Source: Hyalella azteca
Lineage: Eukaryota > Arthropoda > Malacostraca > Amphipoda > Hyalellidae
Assembly: GCF_000764305.2 (NCBI RefSeq)
Contig: NW_025934840.1
Location: 186,001-250,000 of the forward strand
DNA length: 64,000 nucleotides
Reading direction: 5' to 3'
Of this stretch, positions 63,075 to 64,000 are shown piece by piece. The translations under genes were made by a program, and so were the position numbers. Each line of letters begins with the position of its first letter. The stretch's first letter is position 1. The notes under the pieces were generated by a model that was not told where the DNA came from, did not search any database, and saw nothing but the letters and a program-made list of their open reading frames with translations.

Positions 63075-64000
63075 CAGGAAAAGCTAAACGATGGAAAGGC
63101 TGCCAGCCGGACCCGGCTGCATCATCTGTTTGCTGTCTTGCTGATCTCGGTTTCCGAAAATGCACGAAAAGCAGCGTTGCAGTGACGAATAGTTGGCTTT
63201 CTCGCTGCATTTATTTCAGAAAAAAACATTTAAAATCTTTTCTGGGCGTACGGGTCAAAGCGTTTTTCTGGGCGTATTTACGCGGTCAAAAATATTCGAT
63301 CACCGACCAGTATTTCTATTGAATCAGAAATGTTATTTTTTTCTTTTTTTGACAGTATAAAAATTAAATTCACAGAGCAAAAGACGTAACACAATCCGAG
63401 GAAGCGTCGACTTCCCAATTGGAAGAACCGCAAAATTAGCTGGCAATGTTATTCAATTATGAGTAACGCTTGACACAATTGATGAAATTGTGCTTAAATT
63501 CTATGTTAAATATATATAAGACAGGCGAATCGGCATCAAAACGTTCATTATAACAAGCAAGAGTCAAATCCTAGAATTATTTTTCTACATTGAGTGGTTT
63601 CCGCTCAATTCAAAATTTTTTCTCGCATGCGCATCATTTCTTGAGAAATATTTATATCAATAGAATATATTAAATAAATAGAAATAATATTATTCATTTA
63701 TTTATATAAGAAATATTTCATAAATAGAATATAACTGTGCCGGGTTAGGCCAACGAGGGGTTGTTTTTTACTATGCTTGTTTTGCAGGGTGTTAAGTTAC
63801 GGCCATAATAGCGGCCGTAATAATGGCTCGGCCGGGACCGTAATCCAATACGCCGGATTTCCATGGTCCCGCAAAAGACTTAACGAACGCACTTAGGCAC
63901 GCTACGCACCTAATACGCCGCTGCGCTTCTTACGCACCTAATACGCTGCGCTTCTTACGTTGCCGTCACGCTAACGTAAGGAAGTCAATGCAATTAATGA
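63075..64000. other. Unique sequence; a weak TATA-initiator pair; short duplication
   Basis: TATATAAG at 63513-63520 lies about 32 bp before TCATTA (63545-63550), loosely resembling an arthropod core promoter; no exon follows. GCGCTTCTTACG with CACCTAATACGC(C)GCT is doubled at 63900-63960. No gene seen. Confidence 0.45.

Noticed and set aside
1..64000. tRNA, rRNA, snRNA genes, histone genes or complete reverse transcriptases
   Set aside because: I looked for tRNA B-box motifs (GGTTCGANNCC) and RT signatures by eye and found none. A covariance or HMM search would be decisive.

Overview
The window looks like repeat-rich, non-coding nuclear DNA from an animal, most likely an arthropod. The clues are runs of GGTTA (the TTAGG arthropod telomere-type repeat) at 15003-15318, a decayed mariner transposase at 5814-6372, many short terminal-inverted-repeat elements, an AT-rich background and an extreme density of minisatellites. 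A crustacean is my guess, but nothing here fixes the taxon. There is no complete gene, operon, tRNA, rRNA or CRISPR array. Nearly every long open frame is a tandem repeat read through.

Three kinds of sequence make up the window. (1) Minisatellites and longer tandem duplications, unit 10 to about 200 bp, from end to end; by my interval sum they cover roughly a sixth of it. (2) Short non-autonomous elements, which I name here: family C (77 bp, hairpin, more than 20 full or partial copies), family G (about 150-200 bp around a GGAC/GACA microsatellite, 10 copies), family M (about 145 bp, GGCC-ended inverted repeats, at seven loci, several as arrays), family A (2 copies), family H (2 copies, PIF/Harbinger-like), and single copies with piggyBac-like, hAT-like or foldback structure. 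(3) Unique AT-rich sequence in which a few stretches look like exons.

The best exon candidates are 44872-44991 (+, strong acceptor, perfect donor, 120 nt, phase 1-1), 51273-51402 (-, G/C-rich third positions, strong acceptor), 48600-48711 (+, ankyrin-like, perfect donor), 12409-12579 (-), 53101-53181 (+) and a 27-nt micro-exon repeated three times at 19109-19477 (-). They lie on both strands and I cannot join them into one gene model. Parts of the window may therefore be introns of one or more large genes. All are low to moderate confidence, because acceptor-plus-open-frame combinations also arise by chance.

The most unusual signal is at the level of the mobile elements. Three unrelated short families (C, M, G) occur as head-to-tail multimers. 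In C and M the junction between units is the same at separate loci, so the multimer itself may move or be copied as a unit, a possible early stage of satellite DNA. Other notable items are an array of RFX X-box-like sites at 25-bp spacing, a 52-bp perfect palindrome, a foldback family with a hammerhead-ribozyme-like core, and two single-N positions that both sit at family C copies.
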